DNA of 64,000 nt, from assembly GCF_029029505.1 (NCBI RefSeq), contig NZ_JAKJSD010000001.1:434001-498000 (forward strand), in the 5' to 3' direction. A model generated the notes under the pieces. It was not told the DNA's origin. It saw only the letters and a list, made by a program, of their open reading frames with translations, and did not search any database. The position numbers and the translations under genes are program-made. Within the stretch, counting starts at the first letter, position 1; every line of letters begins with the position of its first letter. The stretch comes from Ancylomarina sp. DW003 (GTDB taxonomy: Bacteria; Bacteroidota; Bacteroidia; Bacteroidales; Marinifilaceae). Of the stretch, positions 56,426-64,000 are shown piece after piece.

Positions 56426-57355
56426 CTACTTAAACAATTCCAATACAGTTTCTTTATCTTTTGCAAGCTGTTCCTTTAAGGCATCGATTCCTTTAAACAT
56501 TTGCTCGTTTCGAATACGCTTATAAAAATAGATACTTATTGATTTATAGTAGATATTTTGATCAAAATTGAAAATATTCACTTCTATGGATCTATTATCC
56601 ATCTGATGATTAACGGTTGGACGAAACCCAATATTTAACATCCCACTGTACATCACATCATCCACCTCTACTTTAACAGCGTATACACCATCCTTAGGCA
56701 CTAATTTATAGCTCTCCTGAGGATCGACATTCGCCGTTGGAAAACCAATTTCATGTCCTAGCTTCTTACCATCAACAACAATACCTTTAATGAAATAACG
56801 ATGACCTAAATATTTATTAGTTGTTTGAATATCCCCTTCAGCTAAAGCTTTTCTAATTTTAGTTGAGCTAACATCTATGGTATCTACATTCAAAACCTCC
56901 AATTGCTCAATCTTAAAATTAAGCTTATCAGCATAAACTTTTAAATCTTCGTAGGTTCCTTTTCGCTTATGGCCAAATTTATGGTCATAGCCAACAACCA
57001 GAGATTTCATTCCTATCTGCCCCACTAAAATTTTCTCAACAAAGTCGGTATAGGATAATTTAGAAAATTCCTTTGTAAATGGGTAAATCACCAAATGATC
57101 CACACCAGCAGCTTCAAGTAATTTCTTTTTCTCTTCAAGCGTATTAATCAAACGTAACTCGTCGTCATGCGTGTTCAATACCAAACGAGGATGTGGATAA
57201 AACGTAAAAATTACTGTTTCTCCATTCACTTCGCGGGCTAAGTCCTGAAGGCGCTTAATGACCTTTTTGTGTCCCAAGTGCACACCATCAAATGTTCCAA
57301 TGGTGACAACCGGGTTTAAAGCGGAAAAATTATTTAAGTCAGTATGAACCTTCAT
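56426..57355 (-). CDS. ribF: Bifunctional riboflavin kinase/FAD synthetase
   Basis: Makes FMN and then FAD from riboflavin. The 309-residue protein has the N-terminal adenylyltransferase domain (TIGTFDGVHLGHKKVI near 17-32, GYDHKFGHKRKGT near 118) and a C-terminal flavokinase domain (GIVVDGKKLGHEIGFPTANV in sequence, GVYAVKV). Length and motifs are complete. A TAAATTTG box on the minus strand at 57396-57403 may be the -7 element. FAD supply relates to the flavoprotein SdhA, but they are not linked. Confidence 0.95.
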   Translation of the reverse strand: MKVHTDLNNFSALNPVVTIGTFDGVHLGHKKVIKRLQDLAREVNGETVIFTFYPHPRLVLNTHDDELRLINTLEEKKKLLEAAGVDHLVIYPFTKEFSKLSYTDFVEKILVGQIGMKSLVVGYDHKFGHKRKGTYEDLKVYADKLNFKIEQLEVLNVDTIDVSSTKIRKALAEGDIQTTNKYLGHRYFIKGIVVDGKKLGHEIGFPTANVDPQESYKLVPKDGVYAVKVEVDDVMYSGMLNIGFRPTVNHQMDNRSIEVNIFNFDQNIYYKSISIYFYKRIRNEQMFKGIDALKEQLAKDKETVLELFK

Positions 57356-57613
57356 CAGCTTAATTACGGATTAATATCCCAATTTATATTGGGTACAAAT
57401 TTAAGATTTTATTCGTTGTGGAATTTCGAATAACAAAAGTAGAAAAATTTATAGAAGTATATGCCTCTTCTTGTGATTAACAAGGCAAGAAGAAAACCTA
57501 TGCCAATCATAAAAACCAACATCTAATTCAATAAAAACACATCATCATAGAAAAATGAATCTCATTTCGCAATACTTTGCATGATAATTCCTTAATGCAG
57601 TCAAAAATTAATA
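57356..57613. other. Intergenic region between ribF and the uracil permease
   Basis: About 260 bp upstream of the permease promoter, AT-rich. Besides the minus-strand TAAATTTG box near 57400 nothing was recognised; no FMN riboswitch core was seen near ribF. Confidence 0.45.
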
Positions 57614-57644
57614 TTTGTGAATCTTTACTTCCTTACTATCTTTG
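57614..57644 (+). promoter_or_regulatory. Promoter of the uracil permease gene
   Basis: TTTG at 57614-57617, 19 bp, then TATCTTTG at 57637-57644, an exact Bacteroidota promoter; leader of about 25 nt to the ATG at 57675. Confidence 0.85.
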
Positions 57645-57674
57645 CCAAGTTTGTATTACAATTAAAACCATTTT

Positions 57675-58904
57675 ATGATCTCATCAGGAAATTCAGATGT
57701 GGGGTACCAAAGTCCCACCAAGAAAATCGTATTAGGGGTACAGTTTTTATTTGTTGCTTTCGGAGCAACTGTTCTCGTTCCTCTTCTTGTCGGTATTGAT
57801 CCGGCAGTAGCACTATTCACAGCAGGAGTCGGCACCCTTATCTTTCATTTGATAACAAAGGGTATGGTTCCTGTTTTTTTAGGCAGTAGTTTTGCCTTTA
57901 TTGCACCTATTGTAGCCGCAACTGAGCTTTACGGCTTTGCCGGAACTCTATCAGGATTAATAGCAGTTGGTGTGGTTTACGGTATTGTTTCAGGAATTAT
58001 TAAAACCTGGGGGCTCCGAGTAATCGAAAAAATTTTCCCGGCAGTAGTTGTTGGACCTGTTATCATGATTATTGGTTTATCTTTAGCTCCTGTAGCTGTT
58101 AATATGGCTAAAACAAACTGGGCTATTGCTTCTGTCGTTTTACTTACAGCCGTTTTGATTGTTGTTTACGCAAAAGGTATTATGAAATTGATTCCTATTT
58201 TTTGTGGAATCATCGTTGGATATATCCTTTCTATCATATTAGGTGCTGTTGATTTCACACCTATCCAGGAAGCTTCATGGATTGCTTTACCAGAATTCGT
58301 AAGACCAGAATTCTCTTGGGGAGCTATTCTTTATATGTTACCTGTAGCTGTTGCTCCGGTAATTGAACACGTTGGTGACATGTATGCAATTGGCGGAGTA
58401 GCAAACAAAGAATTTGTTAAAAAACCTGGTTTACACCGTACTATCTTAGGTGATGGTGTGGCAACTGCTTTTGCAGGATTTTTTGGTGGGCCACCAAACA
58501 CAACTTATTCAGAGGTGACTGGTGCTATCGCTCTTACAAAAATTACAAACCCAGCTATTCTGAGAATTGCGGCAATTACAGCTATCTGTTTTTCAGTTAT
58601 TGGAAAAGTAAGTGCATTCCTTAAAACAATTCCACAGGCTGTATTAGGTGGTATTATGCTTCTTCTTTTCGGTATGATTGCCAGTATTGGTATCAAAACT
58701 CTAATAGAAGCCAAAGCTGATTTCAGCAAGACAAGAAATCAAGTTATCATTTCTATTATTTTGACTGTTGGAATTGGTGGAGCCCAGATTTCGTATGACA
58801 ATTTCTCTTTAGCAGGAATTGGTTTAGCATCGGTAGTAGGTGTTGTTTTAAACCTTATTTTACCAGACAAATCGAAAGCGATTAAAGGAAGTGAAGTGAA
58901 ATAA
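57675..58904 (+). CDS. uraA: NCS2 family uracil permease (UraA-like)
   Basis: A 409-residue inner-membrane uracil:proton symporter. The opening LGVQFLFVAFGATVLVPLLVG (in two parts) and SSFAFIAPI match UraA, as do APVIEHVGDMYAIGG with the key Glu/His and GPPNTTYSEVTGAIALTK for the second acidic site. About 14 hydrophobic segments. It differs from the other NCS2 protein in this window, which is AzgA-like. A single gene between a strong promoter and a perfect palindromic terminator. Confidence 0.92.
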   Translation: MISSGNSDVGYQSPTKKIVLGVQFLFVAFGATVLVPLLVGIDPAVALFTAGVGTLIFHLITKGMVPVFLGSSFAFIAPIVAATELYGFAGTLSGLIAVGVVYGIVSGIIKTWGLRVIEKIFPAVVVGPVIMIIGLSLAPVAVNMAKTNWAIASVVLLTAVLIVVYAKGIMKLIPIFCGIIVGYILSIILGAVDFTPIQEASWIALPEFVRPEFSWGAILYMLPVAVAPVIEHVGDMYAIGGVANKEFVKKPGLHRTILGDGVATAFAGFFGGPPNTTYSEVTGAIALTKITNPAILRIAAITAICFSVIGKVSAFLKTIPQAVLGGIMLLLFGMIASIGIKTLIEAKADFSKTRNQVIISIILTVGIGGAQISYDNFSLAGIGLASVVGVVLNLILPDKSKAIKGSEVK

Positions 58905-58929
58905 CACTTGGCTTAAATTATAAAACAAG

Positions 58930-58958
58930 AAAAGGGCGTGCACGTGCACGCCCTTTTT
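58930..58958 (+). terminator. Perfect palindromic terminator after uraA
   Basis: GGGCGTGCACGTGCACGCCC is a 20-bp perfect palindrome flanked by AAAA and TTTTT. The stem has no unpaired loop in the duplex, so in RNA its central bases would form the loop. Confidence 0.88.
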
Positions 58959-58975
58959 GATTACAAGCATTAGCC

Positions 58976-60331
58976 CTAATTCACAGCTTCGCCGCTGAGT
59001 TCTTGTTTTTTTATAAACTGATTGATAATATGAGATAATTTTGGATAGCCTATTTCTTCCAAATCATAATAAACACGAGTTGTTGGCTTATTGATCTTTA
59101 AAATTCGATTCAAATCGATTGGCGTTCCAATAATAACAGAATCACAATCAGAAGCATTAATCGTTGCTTCCAAATCTTTCAATTGCTGATCGGAATATCC
59201 CATAGCTGGAAGAATACTTCCAATATTTGGATAAATCTCGAAGGTCTCTTTTAATTTTCCTACCAAATATGGACGAGCATCAACCTCATCAATAGCACCA
59301 AATTTTCGAGCTGCTACAGTTCCTGCTCCTATTTTCATTTCACCATGGGTTAAAGTTGGCCCATCTTCTACAATTAAAACACGCTTTCCCTTAATAATTT
59401 CAGGTTTATCAACTAATATTGGAGAAGCGCCATCTACAACAACTGCATGATCATTTACTTTAGCTATACTTTCACGTACAGTTTGAATTCCCTCAGGTGA
59501 TGCAGAATCCATCTTGTTGATAATAACAACATCGGCCATACGTAAATTCACCTCACCTGGATAATACGACAACTCAGCTCCTGGTCTGTGTGGATCTGCT
59601 ACTGTAATAGTTAAATCAGGCTTGTAGAATGAGAAATCATTATTTCCACCATCCCAAAGAATAACATCGCAACCTGCCGGATCATTTTCAGCTGCTCGAA
59701 CGATAGCCTCATAGTCAACTCCTGCATATATGATATTCCCACGACTCACATGTGGTTCATACTCTTCCATTTCTTCAATGGTGCATTTATGCTTCTTTAA
59801 ATCTTCTACTGTTGCAAAACGTTGTACTTTTTGTGCAACCAGATCGCCATAAGGCATAGGGTGACGAATCGCAATAACTCGCAACCCTCTTTCCATTAAT
59901 TCCTCGATTACCTTACGTGATGTTTGAGATTTTCCACACCCTGTTCGGGTTGCTACCACTGCAATTACAGGCTTATGGCTTCGAATCATGGTATCTTCTG
60001 GCCCCAATAGTTTAAAATTGGCACCTGCAGCATTAACAATAGCACTCATATTCATCACTTTCTGATACGATACATCTGAATATGAAAAAACACAATCATC
60101 AATTTCGTGCATTTTAATCAGTTCAGTTAATTCCTCCTCCGCATAAATTGAAATACCATCCGGATAAAGTCCTCCTGCAAGTTCCGCAGGATACTTACGT
60201 CCATCAATGTCGGGAATTTGAGCAGCTGTAAAAGCTATAACCTTATAATCCTGATTGTTTCTGAAATAGGTGTTGAAGTTGTGAAAATCACGACCTGCTG
60301 CACCAATGATAATTACCTTCTTAATTGCCAT
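58976..60331 (-). CDS. Cyclic 2,3-diphosphoglycerate synthetase-like GTPase
   Basis: A 451-residue cytoplasmic P-loop protein. The start at 60331 (MAIKKVIIIGAAGRDFHNFN in two parts) fits the family; a GGAGG Shine-Dalgarno lies a few bases upstream, rare in this window. The N-terminus is a Rossmann-like GAAGRDFHNF segment. The P-loop is TRTGCGKSQTS near residue 135, followed by a DGGNNDFSFY and a NKMD motif. These match the archaeal cyclic 2,3-DPG synthetase-like family found in many bacteria. Whether it makes that metabolite here is unproven; a metabolic or stress role is open. Confidence 0.8.
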   Translation of the reverse strand: MAIKKVIIIGAAGRDFHNFNTYFRNNQDYKVIAFTAAQIPDIDGRKYPAELAGGLYPDGISIYAEEELTELIKMHEIDDCVFSYSDVSYQKVMNMSAIVNAAGANFKLLGPEDTMIRSHKPVIAVVATRTGCGKSQTSRKVIEELMERGLRVIAIRHPMPYGDLVAQKVQRFATVEDLKKHKCTIEEMEEYEPHVSRGNIIYAGVDYEAIVRAAENDPAGCDVILWDGGNNDFSFYKPDLTITVADPHRPGAELSYYPGEVNLRMADVVIINKMDSASPEGIQTVRESIAKVNDHAVVVDGASPILVDKPEIIKGKRVLIVEDGPTLTHGEMKIGAGTVAARKFGAIDEVDARPYLVGKLKETFEIYPNIGSILPAMGYSDQQLKDLEATINASDCDSVIIGTPIDLNRILKINKPTTRVYYDLEEIGYPKLSHIINQFIKKQELSGEAVN

Positions 60332-60616
60332 GTTAAACCTCCATGTTTTCAATATTAATACTCACTAAATTTATCTAACTATAAACAGAACAATATGTTC
60401 CATCTCTATAAATTTATGCTTTTAAATGAAAAACACGAAATTTAAAATCCTTATCTCTAGACTGTTCCTTAACAGTAGATTTAAACTTGACTTTCTAATT
60501 TTAATTCAATATTTTATATCTCCTCTATTTTTTTAATCTCTCAGAAGTAATAAGTTTCAATCTCCCGTTTAAATAAATTTGAAAGCTTATCTTCACATGA
60601 AAATAAACACTGTTTC

Positions 60617-61219
60617 ATGAATTTCTTAGCGCACTTATACCTTTCCGGAGAATCTGAAAAAATAATGGTTGGTAATTTTATTGCTGATTTCGTAAAAGGT
60701 AGAAAGTATGAGAATTACAAATCAGAAATTCGAGAGGGAATTCTACTCCATCGGTCAATAGATTCATATACTGATACACATCCTATCGTTAGCCAAAGTG
60801 GTAAGTATTTTCGCGAAGTGTACAGAAAATATTCCGGAGTGATAACAGATTTAGTTTATGATCATTTTCTGGCAAAAAATTGGGGCCTTTATCACAAACA
60901 AGCATTACCCGTTTTTGTTTCTCGATGCCATGAAGCTTTTGTAAAGAACTATCTTACCCTCCCCAATCAGGTTAAATTATTTCTTCCTTTTCTTATAAGT
61001 AGTAGAAGATTGGAAACTTATGCCGAGATTGAAGGCTTAAGAACAGCTCTAAATATAATGGTACGTCGAACAAGCCTTCCTGATAAGACTGATTTAGGCA
61101 TTGAGATTTTATTGGAAAACTATGAAGCACTTGAAAGCGAATTCCACACTTTTATGCGAGAAATTATTACCTACGTCAGTAAGGATAAAGGAATAGAATT
61201 AAAATATTTAGTGGAATAA
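60617..61219 (+). CDS. acpH: Acyl carrier protein phosphodiesterase (AcpH/DUF479)
   Basis: Removes the 4'-phosphopantetheine group from ACP. The 200-residue protein begins MNFLAHLYLSGESEKIMVGN (in two parts). The HD-like metal site residues lie in GNFIADFVKG, LLHRSIDSYTDTHP and LVYDHFLAKNW. Length is normal. It is convergent with recJ, with stop codons 4 bp apart. Phosphodiesterase activity is established for E. coli AcpH and inferred here. Confidence 0.92.
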   Translation: MNFLAHLYLSGESEKIMVGNFIADFVKGRKYENYKSEIREGILLHRSIDSYTDTHPIVSQSGKYFREVYRKYSGVITDLVYDHFLAKNWGLYHKQALPVFVSRCHEAFVKNYLTLPNQVKLFLPFLISSRRLETYAEIEGLRTALNIMVRRTSLPDKTDLGIEILLENYEALESEFHTFMREIITYVSKDKGIELKYLVE

Positions 61220-61222
61220 AGC

Positions 61223-62935
61223 TTAAGAAAGTTTTAAGTCGCGAACCATCATTTGAGTTTCAACCTTACCCATGTATTCATTCTCTTGCAACGAATAGCA
61301 TATATTGAAAGGCGACCCTTTTGCAATTTTTGGATACATATTGCCCATTTGGAATGCAATTCCACTTATTACATTACCATCACGAATATCATCGACCACA
61401 GATAATTTTAGATGTTCTTTATTTCTACCAACCTGACGTGAATAGCCGTAATCCACCACATCTTCACTAATGAAAATAGGTGTCATATTTTTGGGCCCGA
61501 AAGGCTCAAATTGCTTTAACAAGCGATAAAACTTTGGTGTAATATCGGAAAGTTTAATTTTGGCATCAATTTTTATTTGAGGTACCAACATATCATCCGA
61601 AATATTGTGTTGAACGTACTCTTCGAATCGTTGCTGAAATTCACTTACATTTGCCAACTTCATTGTAAGACCAGCGGCATATTTATGTCCCCCAAAATTT
61701 TCTAAAAGATCACTACAAGCCGATATAGCCTGATATAAATCGAATCCATCAACCGATCGTGCAGAACCGGTAGCCATTCCATTCGATTCTGTTAAGATAA
61801 CAGTTGGGCGGTAATAGGTTTCAATCATTCGTGAAGCAACAATCCCAATAACACCTTTGTGCCAGTTTCTATCGAAAAGGACTGTACTCTTCTTAGATTC
61901 TAGTTTCCCAGCTTTATTTAGTCGTTCTAACGCTTGATCCGTAATATCATGATCTAACTCCTTACGATTTTCATTCATCGTATTTATGCTATCTCCAATC
62001 AGTACAGCAGCGTCTTTTTCTTCAACAATCAAAAGTTGAACCGCATGACGTCCTGATTGAATTCTACCAGCCGCATTTATTCTTGGACCAACTTTAAAAA
62101 CAATATCATTGACGGATAAATCCTTATTAACACCAGCTAAGTCCATGATCGTCTTCAGACCTAATCGAGGATACTTATTCAGTTGAATTAGTCCATAATG
62201 CGCTAAAACTCGATTCTCATTTTCAATAGGCACAATATCTGATGCTATACTCACAGCAACCAAATCCAACAAAGGAACTAAATTCTCAAAAGGCCAATTA
62301 AGTTGTTGACTCAAGCCTTGCATTAACTTAAAACCAACACCACATCCCGATAGACAATCACAAGGATATTCACAATCTACACGCTTAGGATCTAAAACTG
62401 CTGTTGCCTCAGGTAAAATCTCATCTGGTGTATGGTGATCGCAGATGATGAAATCAACGCCCTTTTCTTTGGCATATGCAATTTTCTCCATGGCTTTAAT
62501 ACCACAATCCAATGCTATGACCAAAGTCACTTTACTTTCAGCTGCAAAATCGATTCCCTTTAAAGAAATACCATAGCCTTCAGAATAACGATCAGGAATG
62601 TAATAATCGATATAGTCGAAATGTTTTTTTAGGAAGGTATAAACCAAAGCAACCGATGTTGTTCCATCAACATCGTAGTCACCATAGATCATGACACGCT
62701 CTTGATTGTTTAAGGCTGTGATCAATCTGGTCACAGCCTTATCCATATCTTTCATTAAAAACGGGTCATGCAAATCGTCGAGACTTGGTCGAAAAAATGC
62801 TTTTGCTTCGTCAAAAGTTTGAATTCCTCTTTGTACCAGCAAATTTGCAATAACCTTATCGACCCCTAGTGATTGAGAAAGCGACTCAATCGTTTCCTCA
62901 TCTCCCGGCTCTTTGATTACCCATCTTTTATCCAT
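61223..62935 (-). CDS. recJ: Single-stranded-DNA-specific exonuclease RecJ
   Basis: 5'-3' ssDNA exonuclease for recombination and mismatch repair. The 570-residue protein has DHH-family motifs: YGDYDVDGTTS near 80, LDCGIKA, and ICDHHTPDE near 155, then the GPRINAAGRI motif near 285. The C-terminal OB-like part (FEPFGPKNMTPIF) follows. All Mn2+-binding motifs are present. It is 23 bp downstream of lipB. Confidence 0.95.
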   Translation of the reverse strand: MDKRWVIKEPGDEETIESLSQSLGVDKVIANLLVQRGIQTFDEAKAFFRPSLDDLHDPFLMKDMDKAVTRLITALNNQERVMIYGDYDVDGTTSVALVYTFLKKHFDYIDYYIPDRYSEGYGISLKGIDFAAESKVTLVIALDCGIKAMEKIAYAKEKGVDFIICDHHTPDEILPEATAVLDPKRVDCEYPCDCLSGCGVGFKLMQGLSQQLNWPFENLVPLLDLVAVSIASDIVPIENENRVLAHYGLIQLNKYPRLGLKTIMDLAGVNKDLSVNDIVFKVGPRINAAGRIQSGRHAVQLLIVEEKDAAVLIGDSINTMNENRKELDHDITDQALERLNKAGKLESKKSTVLFDRNWHKGVIGIVASRMIETYYRPTVILTESNGMATGSARSVDGFDLYQAISACSDLLENFGGHKYAAGLTMKLANVSEFQQRFEEYVQHNISDDMLVPQIKIDAKIKLSDITPKFYRLLKQFEPFGPKNMTPIFISEDVVDYGYSRQVGRNKEHLKLSVVDDIRDGNVISGIAFQMGNMYPKIAKGSPFNICYSLQENEYMGKVETQMMVRDLKLS

Positions 62936-62958
62936 AGTTCGATCTTTAGAACGGGAAA

Positions 62959-63666
62959 TTAGTCATTTTTAAACGTCATATCAAACAAGTTAGCGATATG
63001 ATTTTTCAAGTTATGTTTTACCTCCTCGATATCAAGCTCTTTACCCAGTTCTTTTTTTAAAGATGTGACTCCCTTGTCTTGAAAACCACATGGATTTATA
63101 TATCCAAAATAGTCTAAATCGGTGTTTACATTAAAAGCAAAACCGTGCATACTCACCCATCTGCTTACACGAACACCTATGGCACAGATCTTTCGAACAC
63201 TTGGTTTATCAATATCCAGCCAAACACCTGTTGCACCTTCAAGACGATGACCTTCTAATCCATAATCAGCAATACAATTAATTACCGCTTGTTCGAGATT
63301 ATCGATATAGTTTTTAATTCCCATATCGTAAGTCTCCAAATTTAGAATTGGATAACCTACAATTTGCCCTGGTCCATGATAAGTAATGTCACCCCCTCTA
63401 TTAATCTTATGGAAAGTAGCATTTTTCGCTTGTAGCTGAATCATATTAAGTAGCATGTTCTGCTCTTTACCACTTTTCCCAATAGTATACACATGAGGAT
63501 GCTCGCAGAATAAAAGATAGTTATTGCTCAGCTTCTTTTCTTCAGCTGGCAAATCAGCATTATCTTGTTTCGATTTTAAAACCTCATCAAATAATTCTTC
63601 CTGATAATCCCAAGCTTCCTTATAATCGATACTCGACAAATCACGAAATACGGTTTCTTTGCTCAT
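62959..63666 (-). CDS. lipB: Octanoyltransferase LipB
   Basis: Transfers octanoyl from ACP to lipoyl domains, the first step of lipoate synthesis. The 235-residue protein has the family motifs RGGDITYHGPGQIVGYPIL in sequence, KICAIGVRVSRWVSMHG with the catalytic Lys, and the catalytic Cys in YINPCG. It lies 45 bp downstream of lipA, so the two lipoylation genes form a unit with recJ at the end. Confidence 0.95.
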   Translation of the reverse strand: MSKETVFRDLSSIDYKEAWDYQEELFDEVLKSKQDNADLPAEEKKLSNNYLLFCEHPHVYTIGKSGKEQNMLLNMIQLQAKNATFHKINRGGDITYHGPGQIVGYPILNLETYDMGIKNYIDNLEQAVINCIADYGLEGHRLEGATGVWLDIDKPSVRKICAIGVRVSRWVSMHGFAFNVNTDLDYFGYINPCGFQDKGVTSLKKELGKELDIEEVKHNLKNHIANLFDMTFKND

Positions 63667-63711
63667 TTCAATATGGGTGTATGTTGTTTAAATCAATCAG
63701 TAATTGATATT

Positions 63712-64000
63712 TTATTTTTTAGCCAAGTCCTTCAAATCAAGAGCTTTTACATGTCGCTCTGCATGGTAAGATGAACGCACCAAAGGCGTACTCTCACAGA
63801 ATGTAAATCCTTTTTCCAAACCTACAGTTTCATATTTCTTGAAAGTTTCAGGTGTTACATACTCCTCAACAGCTAAGTGCTGACGAGATGGTTGAAGGTA
63901 TTGTCCAATTGTCATCACCTTAACACCTACTGCCAACAAATCATCCATTACCTGATAGATTTCTTCTTCTGTTTCACCTAAACCCAGCATAATTCCGGAT
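63712..64000 (-). CDS. lipA: Lipoyl synthase, C-terminal part (5' end outside window)
   Basis: Radical SAM enzyme that inserts sulfur into octanoyl chains. The visible part starts mid-protein as [14 protein letters not shown] and runs 95 residues with [19 protein letters not shown], split here, and ending [11 protein letters not shown]. The radical-SAM CxxxCxxC cluster lies upstream, beyond base 64000. Direct neighbour of lipB, with the order lipA-lipB-recJ on the minus strand. Confidence 0.95.
   Translation of the reverse strand, partial: SGIMLGLGETEEEIYQVMDDLLAVGVKVMTIGQYLQPSRQHLAVEEYVTPETFKKYETVGLEKGFTFCESTPLVRSSYHAERHVKALDLKDLAKK

Overview
The window looks like a chromosomal segment of a Bacteroidota bacterium, probably a marine or anaerobic Bacteroidales/Marinilabiliales-type genome. 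The evidence is: AT-rich DNA; promoters of the Bacteroidota form (TTG, 19-21 bp, TAnnTTTG); almost no Shine-Dalgarno signals; type IX secretion (T9SS) parts and giant T9SS cargo; Bacteroidota-style TonB proteins; and a three-subunit SdhCAB/FrdCAB complex. The species cannot be fixed from the sequence alone. No phage, insertion sequence, CRISPR array or plasmid feature was seen. About 47 genes and one tRNA are supported; the first (obg) and last (lipA) run off the ends.

Layout. 1-3.1 kb: nucleotide metabolism (hpt-adk-obg on the minus strand, purE on plus). 3.2-15.2 kb: a cell-surface block. A PorV-like barrel and a helix-hairpin-helix/beta-barrel protein (plus) converge on a minus-strand cluster of PorP/SprF, a PorE-like OmpA protein and a 1902-residue T9SS type B cargo with seven 108-residue cadherin-like repeats. 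15.5-20.1 kb: a hotdog thioesterase, a HAD hydrolase behind a long structured leader, a DUF5020 (Tsx-like) channel with a purine permease, and an alpha/beta hydrolase. 20.5-24.4 kb: the succinate dehydrogenase/fumarate reductase operon, whose terminator lies inside the 3' end of a convergent rlpA-like gene. 24.5-34.7 kb: an unknown lipoprotein, malic enzyme (MaeB) and a 2092-residue lamin-tail surface protein. 35-39.6 kb: asd, hflX and two tonB paralogues flanking tRNA-Ala(GGC). 39.9-46.2 kb: a hybrid histidine kinase, a nucleoside transporter, a bifunctional nuclease, and rplU-rpmA. 46.4-53.5 kb: serS, a TPR protein-DUF4286-EamA-ruvC run with several TTG starts, HIT, greA, a small membrane protein and a Rieske-like lipoprotein. 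53.8-64 kb: a membrane pyrophosphatase, ribF, a uracil permease, a cyclic-2,3-diphosphoglycerate-synthetase-like GTPase, acpH, recJ, lipB and lipA.

How they fit together. Much of the window is housekeeping: purine salvage and uptake, dicarboxylate metabolism, cofactor synthesis, translation and repair. The accessory interest is the surface layer: T9SS-linked PorP/PorE-like parts beside their likely giant cargo, a second giant T9SS-type protein, and an uncharacterised pair joining a ComEA-like HhH domain to a predicted outer-membrane barrel. Other notable points are a Rieske-like protein with a C/H/C/C ligand set, a membrane pyrophosphatase carrying the K+-independence lysine, and inverted repeats or structured leaders at 16.2 kb and 38.4 kb.
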